From the NCBI RefSeq assembly GCF_000519005.1, contig NZ_JAER01000001.1, forward strand, positions 219,501 through 283,131: a stretch of DNA of 63,631 bases. The letters run 5' to 3'. Positions 35,764-44,112 of the stretch are shown here, one piece after another (position 1 is the first letter of the stretch; each line of letters starts with the position of its first letter). The translations under genes were made by a program, and so were the position numbers. The notes beneath the pieces were generated by a model, which saw only the letters and a list, made by a program, of their open reading frames with translations, made no database searches and had not been told where the DNA came from. This DNA is from Nocardioides sp. J54 (GTDB lineage: Bacteria; Actinomycetota; Actinomycetes; Propionibacteriales; Nocardioidaceae).

Positions 35764-37932
35764 ATGGAGTCGTGGGCACGCAGGTGCGTCGTACATCGGG
35801 GACGGGTGGTGACGGCGTGGGTCCTCCTCGTCGTCGGCCTGGTCGCGGCCTCGGGGGCCCTGGGCGGCGCTGCCAGCGACGACTACGCACTCCCCGGGTC
35901 GGAGAGCCAGGCGGCGCTGGACCTGCTGGCGGACGCCGGCCTCGAGGTCAGCGGCGACCAGGCGCAGGTGGTCTTCCACGCCGCGGACCCGCTCACCGGC
36001 GGGCCGGTGCGGGACGCCGTGGAGGCGGCCACCGGCCAGCTGCGCGAGGTGCTTCCCGGGGCGACGGTGGTCGGCCCCCTCGATCCCCGGGGCGACCACC
36101 AGCTCTCGGCTGACGGGCGGACCGGCTACACCAGCGTGGTCCTGCCGGACCTCACCGCGGACGACCTGCACGACGTCGCCGACGAGCTCGCGGCCGTGCG
36201 GGACCGGTTCGCGGGTGCCGACCTCCAGGTCGAGGTCGGAGGGGTCCTCCTCGAGGCCGAGCAGGACGGTGGACCGCCGAGCGAGGTGGTGGGCATCCTC
36301 GCCGCGGTGGTCGTCCTCGTCGTGGCGTTCGGCTCGCTGTTCGCGATGGGGCTGCCGATCGTCGTGGGCGTCGTCGGCGCCGTGAGCGGCGTGGCGGCGG
36401 TCGGCCTGGGTGCGAACGTCGTCGAGATGCCGGCCTTCGCGGCCCCCGTCGCCGCGATGATCGCGATCGGCGTGGGCATCGACTACGCCCTGCTGGTGGT
36501 GACCCGCTACCGCGAGGCCCTGGCGGCCGGCACCGCGCCGGTGGACGCAGTGGCGCTCGCCCAGGCCACGGCCGGCCGGTCGGTCCTGTTCGCCGGTACG
36601 ACGGTCGTGATCGCCTCCGGTGGGCTGGTGCTGATGGACCTCGCGGTGATCACCGGCGTCGCCCTCGGCATCGCGGCCTCGGTGCTGGTCACGATGCTCG
36701 CCGCGGTGACCCTGCTACCGGCGATGCTCGGCCTCCTCGGCGACCGCATCGACCGCTTCGGCCTGCGCCGGCGGACCACCCCCGGCGGGGAAGGCACCCT
36801 GGCCCGGCGGTGGAGCCGGCTCGTGCGACGGCGCCCGCTGCCGTGGGCGCTGGCCGCGACCGCGCTGCTCGTCGTGCTGAGCGTGCCGGCGCTGGACCTG
36901 CGGCTGGGGTTCGCCGACGCCGGCACCCGCCCCACGTCCGACAGCGCGCGCCGCGCCTACGACCTGCTCGCCGACGCCTTCGGTCCCGGCACCAGCGGCC
37001 CACTGGTGGTCGCTGCCGATACCGACGACCCGGCCGTCCTGTCCGAGCTCGTGACCGCCCTCGGCGACGACCCGGGCGTCGCCCACGTGACCCCCGCGGC
37101 GGTGGTCGGCGACGGCACGGCCGTCGTCAGCCAGGTCATCCCCACGACCGGTCCGAGGTCCGCGTCGACGACCGAGCTCGTGCACCGCATCCGCGACGTG
37201 CACGTCCCGGGGACCGTCGGCGACGGCACGTCCGTGCACGTCGGCGGGACCACCGCTGCCGCCGTCGACTTCGCCGACTACACCGCCGACCGGCTCCCGG
37301 TCTTCGTGGGCGTCGTCCTCGGCCTCGCCTTCCTGCTCCTGCTCGTCGTCTTCCGCGGCCTGCTGGTCGCGGTCAAGGCGGTCGTGGTCAACCTGCTCTC
37401 GATCACGGCGTCCCTGGGCGCGGTCGTCGCCGTCTTCCAGTGGGGGTGGGGTGTCGACCTGCTCGACCTCGGCGCCGCTGCGCCGGTCGAGGCCTGGGCG
37501 CCGATGATGCTCATCGCGATCGTCTTCGGGCTGTCGATGGACTACGAGGTGTTCCTGCTGTCCCGGGTGCGCGAGGTCCACGACCAGGGCCTCGGCCCCG
37601 GTGCCGCGGTCACCGAGGGACTCGCGCGCACCGCCCGGGTCATCACCGCCGCGGCGGCGATCATGGTGTGCGTCTTCGGCAGCTTCGTGCTCGGCTCGAG
37701 CCGCGAGCTGCAGCTCTTCGGCTTCGGCCTGGCCGCCGCGGTCCTGCTCGACGCCACCGTCGTGCGGATGGTCCTGGTGCCGGCGGTGATGGGCCTGCTC
37801 GGCCACCGGGCCTGGTGGCTCCCCGCTGCGCTGGACCGGCGCCTCCCGCACCTCACCGTCGAACGACCACCAGGCGGCGAGGCGTCGTACCCCTCGCACG
37901 ACCTGCGCGACCGGAAGGAGCAGCCGGCATGA
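35764..37932 (+). CDS. MMPL family transporter
   Basis: A 722-residue RND-type transporter of the MMPL family. It has two repeated halves, each a single helix, a soluble loop and a bundle of membrane helices. The first half has AMGLPIVVGVVGAVSGVAAVGLG and IAIGVGIDYALLVVTRYREAL (given in parts), the second has MLIAIVFGLSMDYEVFLLSRVREV. The GxxxDY-type charged residues of the proton pathway are visible in GIDYALL and SMDYEVF. MMPL proteins export lipids or siderophores in mycobacteria, or serve as drug pumps. GGAG precedes ATG 35764. Its stop overlaps the DyP start (ATGA). Confidence 0.92.
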   Translation: MESWARRCVVHRGRVVTAWVLLVVGLVAASGALGGAASDDYALPGSESQAALDLLADAGLEVSGDQAQVVFHAADPLTGGPVRDAVEAATGQLREVLPGATVVGPLDPRGDHQLSADGRTGYTSVVLPDLTADDLHDVADELAAVRDRFAGADLQVEVGGVLLEAEQDGGPPSEVVGILAAVVVLVVAFGSLFAMGLPIVVGVVGAVSGVAAVGLGANVVEMPAFAAPVAAMIAIGVGIDYALLVVTRYREALAAGTAPVDAVALAQATAGRSVLFAGTTVVIASGGLVLMDLAVITGVALGIAASVLVTMLAAVTLLPAMLGLLGDRIDRFGLRRRTTPGGEGTLARRWSRLVRRRPLPWALAATALLVVLSVPALDLRLGFADAGTRPTSDSARRAYDLLADAFGPGTSGPLVVAADTDDPAVLSELVTALGDDPGVAHVTPAAVVGDGTAVVSQVIPTTGPRSASTTELVHRIRDVHVPGTVGDGTSVHVGGTTAAAVDFADYTADRLPVFVGVVLGLAFLLLLVVFRGLLVAVKAVVVNLLSITASLGAVVAVFQWGWGVDLLDLGAAAPVEAWAPMMLIAIVFGLSMDYEVFLLSRVREVHDQGLGPGAAVTEGLARTARVITAAAAIMVCVFGSFVLGSSRELQLFGFGLAAAVLLDATVVRMVLVPAVMGLLGHRAWWLPAALDRRLPHLTVERPPGGEASYPSHDLRDRKEQPA

Positions 37933-39272
37933 GCCCCGACCGCCGCCCGCACGACGCGGGCACGCAGCGCACCGAGCCGGACCGGACGCGGGGGACGGTC
38001 TCGCGGCGGCGCCTCCTCGGGGCCACGGCCGTCACCGGGGGTGCTGCCGCGGCGGGCTGGTTCGGTGCCCGCGGCCTCGCCGACCCCCGATCCCGCGAGC
38101 CCGGCAGCGGCGTGGTGCCGTTCGCCGGAGCCCACCAGGCGGGGATCGACACCCCGCCGCAGCGGTGCGCGATGTTCGTCGCCGCCGACCTCACTGTCCC
38201 CGACGCCGGGGGCCTGCGTCGCCTGCTGCAGGACCTGTCGGCCACCATCGCCCGGATCACCCGTGGCGAGGACCCGCCCGACTCGCCGCTCTTCCCGGAC
38301 GGGGCCGAGGTCCCGACGGACTACGCGACCGGCCTCCCGCCGGAGCGGCTGACGGTGACCGTCGGCCTGGGGCCGGACGTCTTCGCCCTGCCCGGCACGG
38401 CCCCCGCGCCGCGCCGCCTGCGACCGCTGCCGGAGTTCGCCGGTGACGCGCTCGACCCCCGCTGGTGCGGCGGCGACCTGCTGCTCCAGCTCTGCGCCGA
38501 CGACGCGCAGGTCGTCAGCTGGGCCTACCGCTCGCTGCGGGCCAGGTTGCCCGGGCAGGCCCGGGTCCGGTGGACCCAGTCGGGGTTCCTCAGCGCACCG
38601 CCTGACGGAGGTACGCCGCGCAACATGTTCGGCCACAAGGACGGCACGGCGAACCCGCGCCCCGGCACCACTGAGTTCGACGCGACCGTCTGGGCCCTCG
38701 ACGACGAGCCCGACTGGTTCGCGGACGGCACCTACCTGGCCTTCCGCAAGATCCGGATGCGCACCGCCGAGTGGGACCTCTCGCCGCGGAGCGCCCAGGA
38801 CGAGGTGATCGGCCGGCGCCGCTCCGACGGGGCACCGCTCACCGGCCGGCGCGAGCACGACGAGCCCGACTACGGGGCGCTGGCCGACGACGGCCAGCCG
38901 GTCATCCCGGTCGACGCGCACATCCGCCGCGTGCGCGGGGCCCCGATGTACCGGCGCGGCTACAGCTACGACTACGGCCAGCTCATCGCCTCCGCCGGCG
39001 GTCGGCCGGACCCGACGGCACCGGCCGACGACGGGCACGACCACGCGCCGGGGACGCCGGAGCACGACCACGGCGGCCACGGCGACCTCGACGCCGGCCT
39101 GCTCTTTTGCGCCTACGGCAACGACCCGGACAACCAGTTCGTCGCGGCCCAGCTGCGCAGCGCGGAGTCCGACCGGCTCAACGCGTTCGTCCAGCACACC
39201 GGCAGCGGGCTGTACGCCATCCTCCCGGGCTGCCGGGACGGCGGTTACCTCGGCGAGTCGCTGCTCGGCTGA
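37929..39272 (+). CDS. Tat-exported Dyp-type peroxidase
   Basis: A 447-residue haem peroxidase. Residues 25-50 form a twin-arginine signal (SRRRLLGATAVTGGAAAAGW). The DyP signature GHKDGTANP (GxxDG) supplies the distal aspartate, and VDAHIRRVRGAPMYRRGYSYDYG holds the proximal haem-ligand region, quoted in parts as VDAHIRRV and RGYSYDYG. EfeB-like iron or dye peroxidation outside the membrane is the family activity. An insert of about 30 residues rich in His and Asp (GHDHAPGTPEHDHGGHGD) precedes the last block and may bind metal. It is coupled to an MMPL transporter rather than to EfeUO. Confidence 0.92.
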   Translation: MSPDRRPHDAGTQRTEPDRTRGTVSRRRLLGATAVTGGAAAAGWFGARGLADPRSREPGSGVVPFAGAHQAGIDTPPQRCAMFVAADLTVPDAGGLRRLLQDLSATIARITRGEDPPDSPLFPDGAEVPTDYATGLPPERLTVTVGLGPDVFALPGTAPAPRRLRPLPEFAGDALDPRWCGGDLLLQLCADDAQVVSWAYRSLRARLPGQARVRWTQSGFLSAPPDGGTPRNMFGHKDGTANPRPGTTEFDATVWALDDEPDWFADGTYLAFRKIRMRTAEWDLSPRSAQDEVIGRRRSDGAPLTGRREHDEPDYGALADDGQPVIPVDAHIRRVRGAPMYRRGYSYDYGQLIASAGGRPDPTAPADDGHDHAPGTPEHDHGGHGDLDAGLLFCAYGNDPDNQFVAAQLRSAESDRLNAFVQHTGSGLYAILPGCRDGGYLGESLLG

Positions 39273-39772
39273 GCCGGTAGCCGGAAGGAGAGGACGGGGA
39301 GCTGCCGGCCTGTCGAGGGGCTGGTGGCGTGGCCCTCCGGGACCGCGCCGTGGCGCCGGTAGAACGGTTCGGCGTGCGGGTCCGCCTCCAGGACCAGCCG
39401 CTGGAACCCCAGGCCGGCCGCGACGACGAGCGCATGGCGCAGGAGCAGGCCGCCCAGCCCGGTGCCGATGTGCTCGGGTGCGACGAACAGCGCCTCGAGC
39501 TCGCCCTCCGGCGGGTCACCGGCGACGAGGTGGAAGCCGACGACCTCCCCGTCCCGCTCGGCGACCCACATCGATCCCGCCGCGCACCGCTCCGGCGTGT
39601 AGGTGAGCTCGCTCCGGCACTGCTCGAGGAACTCGGGCGGGTAGCCCCAGTGGGCCTTCGAGCGCAGCGCGAGCGCCGACACCGCCCCCGCGTCGTCGGC
39701 GCGGGCCCGGCGGACCGTCGTACCCGGCGTACCGGGGAGGGAAGCGGTGGTGGGGGAGGGCGGCCTGGTCAT
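39245..39772 (-). CDS. GNAT family N-acetyltransferase
   Basis: A 175-residue GNAT protein. The acetyl-CoA binding motif is LFVAPEHIGTGLGGLLLRHAL (Q/RxxGxG/A variant, here HIGTGLGG), followed by LVLEADPHAEPFYRRHGA. Substrate unknown. TAGCGT lies 6 nt before the ATG. The 3' end overlaps the convergent DyP gene by 28 bp. Confidence 0.88.
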   Translation of the reverse strand: MTRPPSPTTASLPGTPGTTVRRARADDAGAVSALALRSKAHWGYPPEFLEQCRSELTYTPERCAAGSMWVAERDGEVVGFHLVAGDPPEGELEALFVAPEHIGTGLGGLLLRHALVVAAGLGFQRLVLEADPHAEPFYRRHGAVPEGHATSPSTGRQLPVLSFRLPAQPSSDSPR

Positions 39773-39778
39773 GGCGCC

Positions 39779-39784
39779 ACGCTA
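39779..39784 (-). promoter_or_regulatory. -10 element (leaderless) of GNAT gene
   Basis: TAGCGT, 6 nt before ATG 39772. Confidence 0.5.
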
Positions 39785-39853
39785 GGCGAGGGACCGGTGG
39801 CGCTCGTACGCCCCGGGGCGACAACCGGCACCGGGCCGGGGCGACATCCGCGC

Positions 39854-40249
39854 TCAGCCGCGTCGCCGGGCCTGGACCTGCTCGGCGAGGAGCCCGGCGA
39901 GCGCACCGAGGCCGGCGGAGCGGCCCACCTCGACGACGAGCACGAGCGCCCCCTCGCCGAACCGGTCGACGTGTCCGAGGTCGAGCACGACCGTGCAGGT
40001 CCCGAGCAGGGCACCGTGCACGACGCCGGCAAGGGCGAGGGTGGCCACCGGCCGCGGCACGCCCCCGAGCCCGGCCACGGCGACCCACACGACGAGCGTG
40101 GCGCCGTACGCCGCCAGCGCCGTCCCGAAGCCGCCGGCGACCGACTCGAAGCCGGCCAGGCGCAGGACGGGCCACAGCAGGCCGAGCGAGCCGAGACCGG
40201 CGACGACAGGCCAGGCCAGGCCCCGGCGTGGGCGGTTCGGTGCGCACAT
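39854..40249 (-). CDS. Small multi-pass membrane protein of unknown function
   Basis: A 131-residue hydrophobic protein I do not recognise. It has four probable membrane helices (about residues 11-27, 32-52, 60-82 and 95-118) and a short basic end (EQVQARRRG). The start at 40249 is chosen for TAGGTT 7 nt upstream; the longer frame to 40360 adds only arginine-rich sequence. It lies between two GNAT genes, divergent from the GNAT-multicopper oxidase operon. Confidence 0.7.
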   Translation of the reverse strand: MCAPNRPRRGLAWPVVAGLGSLGLLWPVLRLAGFESVAGGFGTALAAYGATLVVWVAVAGLGGVPRPVATLALAGVVHGALLGTCTVVLDLGHVDRFGEGALVLVVEVGRSAGLGALAGLLAEQVQARRRG

Positions 40250-40256
40250 GGCCGGC

Positions 40257-40262
40257 AACCTA
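40257..40262 (-). promoter_or_regulatory. -10 element (leaderless) of the small membrane protein gene
   Basis: TAGGTT, 7 nt before ATG 40249. Confidence 0.45.
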
Positions 40263-40343
40263 GGCCGGCGCCGTCGACCGCGACGACCGTCCGCGGTCGC
40301 TGCCGCGTGTCGCCCGACGGCGACCCGGCTGTCGCGCGGACGA

Positions 40344-40384
40344 GGTGTCCGGGACACCACTCACGAGGCCACCGTCGGTGGCCT
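40344..40384. promoter_or_regulatory. Two inverted repeats upstream of the GNAT-multicopper oxidase operon
   Basis: GGTGTCC-G-GGACACC (40344-40358) and AGGCCACC-GTC-GGTGGCCT (40366-40384) are both perfect. The first resembles an operator; the second could be an operator or a leader hairpin just before the GGAGG site. Confidence 0.55.
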
Positions 40385-40405
40385 GACGACGAAGGAGGAC
40401 ACCAG

Positions 40406-41068
40406 GTGGAGCCAGGGACGGAGCGGGCGACGGAGCGGCCTCGGCAGCGGGTGCAGGTCCGCCCCCTCGAGGTCGACGAGCTGGACGACGCGGCCGCGCT
40501 GCTGGGGCGCGGCATGGCCGACAACCCGATGCACGTGGCCGTCTACGGCGGTGACGACGCGAGCCGGGAGCGAGCACACGGCCGGTTGATGGGGGTGCTG
40601 CTGTCCATGTCGCCTGCGACGACGGTCGACGCCGCCGTACGCGACGGACAGCTGGTCGGGGTCGCCGCCGCCGCGCCGCCGGGCCACTGCCGCCCCGGAC
40701 CGGCGGCCCGGCTGGCGCTGGTGGGGTGTGCCGCCGCACTCGGACCGCGGGTGGCCGTGCGGCTCGTGGCCTGGAGCCGGGGCTGGGCGGCGCACGACCC
40801 CGCCGAGCCCCACGTCCACCTCGGCCCGGTGTCGGTCGACCGCGGGCGCCGTGGCGAGGGCATCGGGCACGCCCTCCTGACCCACCACGTCGGGCACCTC
40901 GACGCGGCCGGCCTGGTCGGCCACCTCGAGACGGACCGCCCCGAGGCGGTGGGTTTCTACCGCAGGTTCGGGTTCGACGTGGTCCGGGAGCACGAGGTGC
41001 TCGGCGTGCGCACGTGGTTCATGCGCCGCGAGCCGGCCCGACCGGTCCCGGCCGGGAGCCGGCGGTGA
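40406..41068 (+). CDS. GNAT family N-acetyltransferase
   Basis: A 220-residue GNAT protein. An N-terminal block (VQVRPLEVDELDDAAALLGRG) is followed by the acetyl-CoA site VDRGRRGEGIGHALLTHHV (RxxGxG) and the C-terminal ETDRPEAVGFYRRFGFDVVRE. The target is unknown. The GTG is preceded by AAGGAGGAC with good spacing; a longer upstream frame is antisense sequence. Its stop overlaps the start of the multicopper oxidase gene by four bases, so the two are co-translated. Confidence 0.88.
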   Translation: MEPGTERATERPRQRVQVRPLEVDELDDAAALLGRGMADNPMHVAVYGGDDASRERAHGRLMGVLLSMSPATTVDAAVRDGQLVGVAAAAPPGHCRPGPAARLALVGCAAALGPRVAVRLVAWSRGWAAHDPAEPHVHLGPVSVDRGRRGEGIGHALLTHHVGHLDAAGLVGHLETDRPEAVGFYRRFGFDVVREHEVLGVRTWFMRREPARPVPAGSRR

Positions 41069-42573
41069 GCCTCGCAGGGCCGGTGCTCGGTCGCCGGCGC
41101 TTCCTCGGCGTGCTCGGCCTGGGGGCAGCGGTCTCGGCGCTGCCCGCGTGCGGTGCGGACTTCTCCGAGCCGCGCCGCGCCTGGCGTCCCCTCCGCCCGC
41201 TGCGGGTGCCGGAGGAGGTGCGGGTCGGCGCCGGTCCGGTCCGGCTCACCGTCCAGCGGGGCACCACCGCGATCCTGCCCGGCACGCGCACGCCCACGTG
41301 CGGCGTCAACGGCAGCTTCCTCGGTCCGACCCTGCGGGTGCGGACCGGCCAGCAGGTGCGCCTCGACGTGGTGAACACCCTGGACGAGGTCACCACGCTG
41401 CACTGGCACGGCATGCACCTGCCGGCCCGGATGGACGGGGGACCGCACCAGCCGATCGCGCCCGGCGCCACGTGGTCGCCCCGCTGGACGGTGCAGAACC
41501 CGGCGTCCACGCAGTGGTACCACCCGCACACCCACGGCCAGACCGCCCGCCAGGTCTTCAGCGGCGTCGCCGGCCTCATCGTCGTCGACGACGACCACGC
41601 CGCCGCCCTCAGCCTGCCGGCCGAGTACGGCGTCGACGACCTCCCCTGCATCCTGCAGGACCGCACCATCGAGGACGACGGGTCGATGCCCTTCGAGACC
41701 GACGCGAGCTACGGCCAGATGGGCACCGACATGCTCGTCAACGGCACGATGGGCGCCTACGTCGAGGTGAGCCGCACCGTCGTCCGGTTCCGGGTGCTCA
41801 ACGCCTCCAACGCCCGGCTCTACAACCTCGGCTTCGCCGACGACCGCGAGTTCACGGTGGTCGCCGGTGACCAGGGCCTCCTGCCGCAGGCGGTCCGGCT
41901 CTCGCGGCTCCGGCTCGGCCCGGCCGAGCGGGCGGAGCTCGTCGTCGAGCTCGAGCCCGGCGAGGTCGTCCGGATGACGACGAAGGCCGGCAGCGCCACG
42001 ATCGACCAGGGCGACTTCGACCTCCTCGAGGTCCGGGTGGCAGCCGACGCCCGGCCGGGAGCCGCGGTGCCGACCGCGCTCGGGGGAGCGGCCCCCGTGG
42101 TGCCGCCGGCCGGCGCCACCGTCCGCCGCTTCGCGCTCAACGGCCACTCGGCCATCAACGGCAAGGAGATGGACATGACGCGCATCGACGAGGTCGTGCC
42201 CGCCGGTGCGGTCGAGGTCTGGGAGGTCGAGAACACCTACGAGGTGCACAACTTCCACGTGCACGGCTGCGCCTTCACGGTCATCGACCGCGACGTCGTA
42301 CCACCTCAACCGTGGGAGACCGGGCGCAAGGACACCGTGCACCTGCCCGAGGGGTCGACCGCCCGGCTCGCCGTCCAGTTCGGCCCCGACACCGACCCGG
42401 ACAGCCCGTTCATGTACCACTGCCACATCCTCCGGCACGAGGACCTGGGGATGATGGGCCAGTTCGTCGTCGTCGCCCCCGGCACCGAGGACTCGGTGTG
42501 CCGCACCATCGACGCCCCCGACCTCGCCGCCCACGACCACGACCACGGCGACCACGACCACGACCACGGCTGA
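41065..42573 (+). CDS. Multicopper oxidase, exported, probable lipoprotein
   Basis: A 502-residue laccase-like multicopper oxidase. The start carries GRRRFLG (twin-arginine) and a lipobox ending at C29 (VSALPAC), so Tat export and lipid attachment are likely. All four copper motifs are present: LHWHGMHLP, WYHPHTHGQT, VHNFHVHG and YHCHILRHEDLGMM (with the type 1 Cys and His). Substrates may be Cu(I), Mn(II) or phenolics. The C terminus is HDHDHGDHDHDHG, a metal-binding tail matching in style the His-rich insert of the nearby DyP peroxidase. GTG start overlaps the GNAT stop. Confidence 0.93.
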   Translation: MSLAGPVLGRRRFLGVLGLGAAVSALPACGADFSEPRRAWRPLRPLRVPEEVRVGAGPVRLTVQRGTTAILPGTRTPTCGVNGSFLGPTLRVRTGQQVRLDVVNTLDEVTTLHWHGMHLPARMDGGPHQPIAPGATWSPRWTVQNPASTQWYHPHTHGQTARQVFSGVAGLIVVDDDHAAALSLPAEYGVDDLPCILQDRTIEDDGSMPFETDASYGQMGTDMLVNGTMGAYVEVSRTVVRFRVLNASNARLYNLGFADDREFTVVAGDQGLLPQAVRLSRLRLGPAERAELVVELEPGEVVRMTTKAGSATIDQGDFDLLEVRVAADARPGAAVPTALGGAAPVVPPAGATVRRFALNGHSAINGKEMDMTRIDEVVPAGAVEVWEVENTYEVHNFHVHGCAFTVIDRDVVPPQPWETGRKDTVHLPEGSTARLAVQFGPDTDPDSPFMYHCHILRHEDLGMMGQFVVVAPGTEDSVCRTIDAPDLAAHDHDHGDHDHDHG

Positions 42574-42584
42574 CCCACCGGCCC

Positions 42585-42694
42585 GTCGAGACGTCACCTC
42601 TGGCCTGTTGAGTGGTCACCTGTGGCGCGTTGAGACGTCACATCTGGCGCGTTGACTGGTCACCTCTGGCCCGTTGACTGGTGACTTCCGGCGC
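42585..42694 (-). repeat. 22-bp tandem array, locus 2 left arm (5 units)
   Basis: Units start at 42585, 42607, 42629, 42651 and 42673. Each begins GTYGA on the + strand and has GTCAC or GTGAC followed by TCTGGC or a variant. Read on the - strand the first unit contains AGAGGTGACGTCTCGAC, so the GARGTG core points toward the multicopper oxidase gene. It begins 11 bp after that gene's stop. Confidence 0.9.
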
Positions 42695-42780
42695 GTCGGG
42701 TGGTCAGGCTGTCGTCCGACCGCGGCGGTGACGTCGCGCGTGTCGGTGGCGAGAAACCGACATGCCCCGAAGCCACGTCT

Positions 42781-42912
42781 CGACGTGCCAGAAGAGACGT
42801 TTCGACGTGCCGGAAGTGACGTCTCGACGTGCCGGAAGTGACGTCTCGACGTGCCGGAAGTGACGTCTCGACGTGCCGGAAGTGACGTCTCGACGTCCCG
42901 GAAGTGACGTCT
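42781..42912 (+). repeat. 22-bp tandem array, locus 2 right arm (6 units)
   Basis: Units start at 42781, 42803, 42825, 42847, 42869 and 42891. The second to fifth are identical: CGACGTGCCGGAAGTGACG then TCT. The first and last differ at three and one positions. This is the inverse of the left arm. It ends 15 bp before the S41 peptidase stop. Confidence 0.92.
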
Positions 42913-42927
42913 CGACGAGGGGGTGGG

Positions 42928-43845
42928 TCAGGTCGCCTCGGTGCTGGCGAGCGCGCGCAGCGCGACGTCGAGGGCGTCGGCGTCGTCGCAGGCGACGTCC
43001 GGCACGATCCCGACCTGGTCCCAGTTGGTGCCCGTGCGCGGGTCGATCGGTGCTCCGGTCGGCACGTAGACGTGGAAGCCGGAGCGGTCGGCGAAGAGCT
43101 CGACCGGGTTGGCCGCGCCCACCGTCGTACCACCGACCACGGTGGCTCGGGACAGGGTGCGCAACGTGTAGGCGAGGCTCTCGGCCGCCGAGGCCGTGCC
43201 CCGGTTGACGAGTACGACGACCGGCACGTCGTCGAGGCGTGGCGCGTCGGGGTCCGGGCGGGTCCAGGCGACCAGGTCGGGGTGGCCGGTGCTGCGGAAG
43301 GTCACCACGTGCACCGGCGTGGGGCCGGTGAACGGGGCGAGCAGGTACTCGACCATCGACGGCCAGCCGCCGTCGTTGTCGCGCACGTCGACCAAGACGC
43401 CGCGGGCGCCGGCGAGCCCGGCCAGCGAGCGACGGGCCAGCGCCGCCGAGGCCGGGTCGTCGAGGTCGTCGAAGCGAGTCACCCGGAGCACGCCGACCTC
43501 GCCGTGGCGCTCGACGGCCATCGCCGGTCCGACGTCGGGCCGGGAGGCGACCAGCTCGAGGCGCTCCGGCTCGCCCCACGTCACGGTGAAGTGGCGGTCG
43601 CGCTCGCGCAGGTGCCGGGTGAGGCGGCGGGCGAACCGGTTCGCCGCGACGACCCGGTCCGTGGCCGGGAACGCCCGGAGGTGGGTCGCGTGCGCCCGTC
43701 CGGCGTCGGGGAAGACGTAGTGCCCCTCGACGAGCGCCGCGAGGCCGTCCAGCACCCGTCGCTGCTCCGTCCCGTTCAGGAACGTCGGGTCGTCGGGCTC
43801 GCCGCGCCCGTCGTGGTCGGGGCGGTCGTGCGGTGTGGCTGCCAC
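42928..43845 (-). CDS. S41 family peptidase
   Basis: A 305-residue protein of the C-terminal processing peptidase (S41) type. The protease core has GVLVDVRDNDGGWPSMVEYLL and the catalytic serine segment VLVNRGTASAAESLAYTLR, with GGTTVGAANP following. The N-terminal part (residues 25-100) resembles the helical and substrate-binding region of interphotoreceptor-retinol-binding-type S41 proteins rather than PDZ-containing CtpA. No signal peptide is visible, so the location is probably cytoplasmic. GGAAGGA precedes the GTG start. Substrate unknown. Confidence 0.88.
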   Translation of the reverse strand: MAATPHDRPDHDGRGEPDDPTFLNGTEQRRVLDGLAALVEGHYVFPDAGRAHATHLRAFPATDRVVAANRFARRLTRHLRERDRHFTVTWGEPERLELVASRPDVGPAMAVERHGEVGVLRVTRFDDLDDPASAALARRSLAGLAGARGVLVDVRDNDGGWPSMVEYLLAPFTGPTPVHVVTFRSTGHPDLVAWTRPDPDAPRLDDVPVVVLVNRGTASAAESLAYTLRTLSRATVVGGTTVGAANPVELFADRSGFHVYVPTGAPIDPRTGTNWDQVGIVPDVACDDADALDVALRALASTEAT

Positions 43846-44112
43846 GGTGCGTCCTTCCGTCGGGGTGGGGCCTCCACGCTAGACGCGGAACGAGCTGTGG
43901 GGGACCCGTGCGGGATCGGCCGGGAGGTCGCCGCGGGGCGACGCCGGTGTCGCCACCGGACGACCCGGTGCGGCCTCCCTCGGATCCGATGTGATCGATC
44001 GAAGTGCCGGATGCGGGGGACGTCCGGGTGCGACGTTTTTCCAGCCGCGGGCAGGGGCCCGCGGCGGACCGGCCGCCTCCTCTCCCGGCGGCCCGCACCG
44101 GAGGGACACCCC
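43846..44112. other. Divergent intergenic region before the surface-protein locus
   Basis: A 267-bp spacer between S41 peptidase and the PKD-domain protein genes. It contains TGATCGATCGAAG (43992-44004), shared with the spacer at 45777-45789, a short T-run at 44035-44039 and a GGAGGG ribosome-binding site. No small gene is seen. Confidence 0.5.
43992..44004 (+). promoter_or_regulatory. Shared motif upstream of surface-protein genes, copy 1
   Basis: TGATCGATCGAAG; the copy at 45777-45789 differs at one base. Possible common regulator or promoter part. Confidence 0.35.

Larger units (their letters stand above)
42574..42927. other. Intergenic region filled by 22-bp tandem arrays
   Basis: A 354-bp gap between the convergent multicopper oxidase and S41 peptidase genes. 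I see no gene. It holds two inverted arrays of 22-bp units separated by an 86-bp middle with degenerate units (for example GGTGACGTCGCG near 42727). Confidence 0.8.

Noticed and set aside
42781..42912. CRISPR-like direct repeats
   Set aside because: Units are contiguous 22-mers with no unique spacers, the arms are inverted to each other and no cas gene is nearby.
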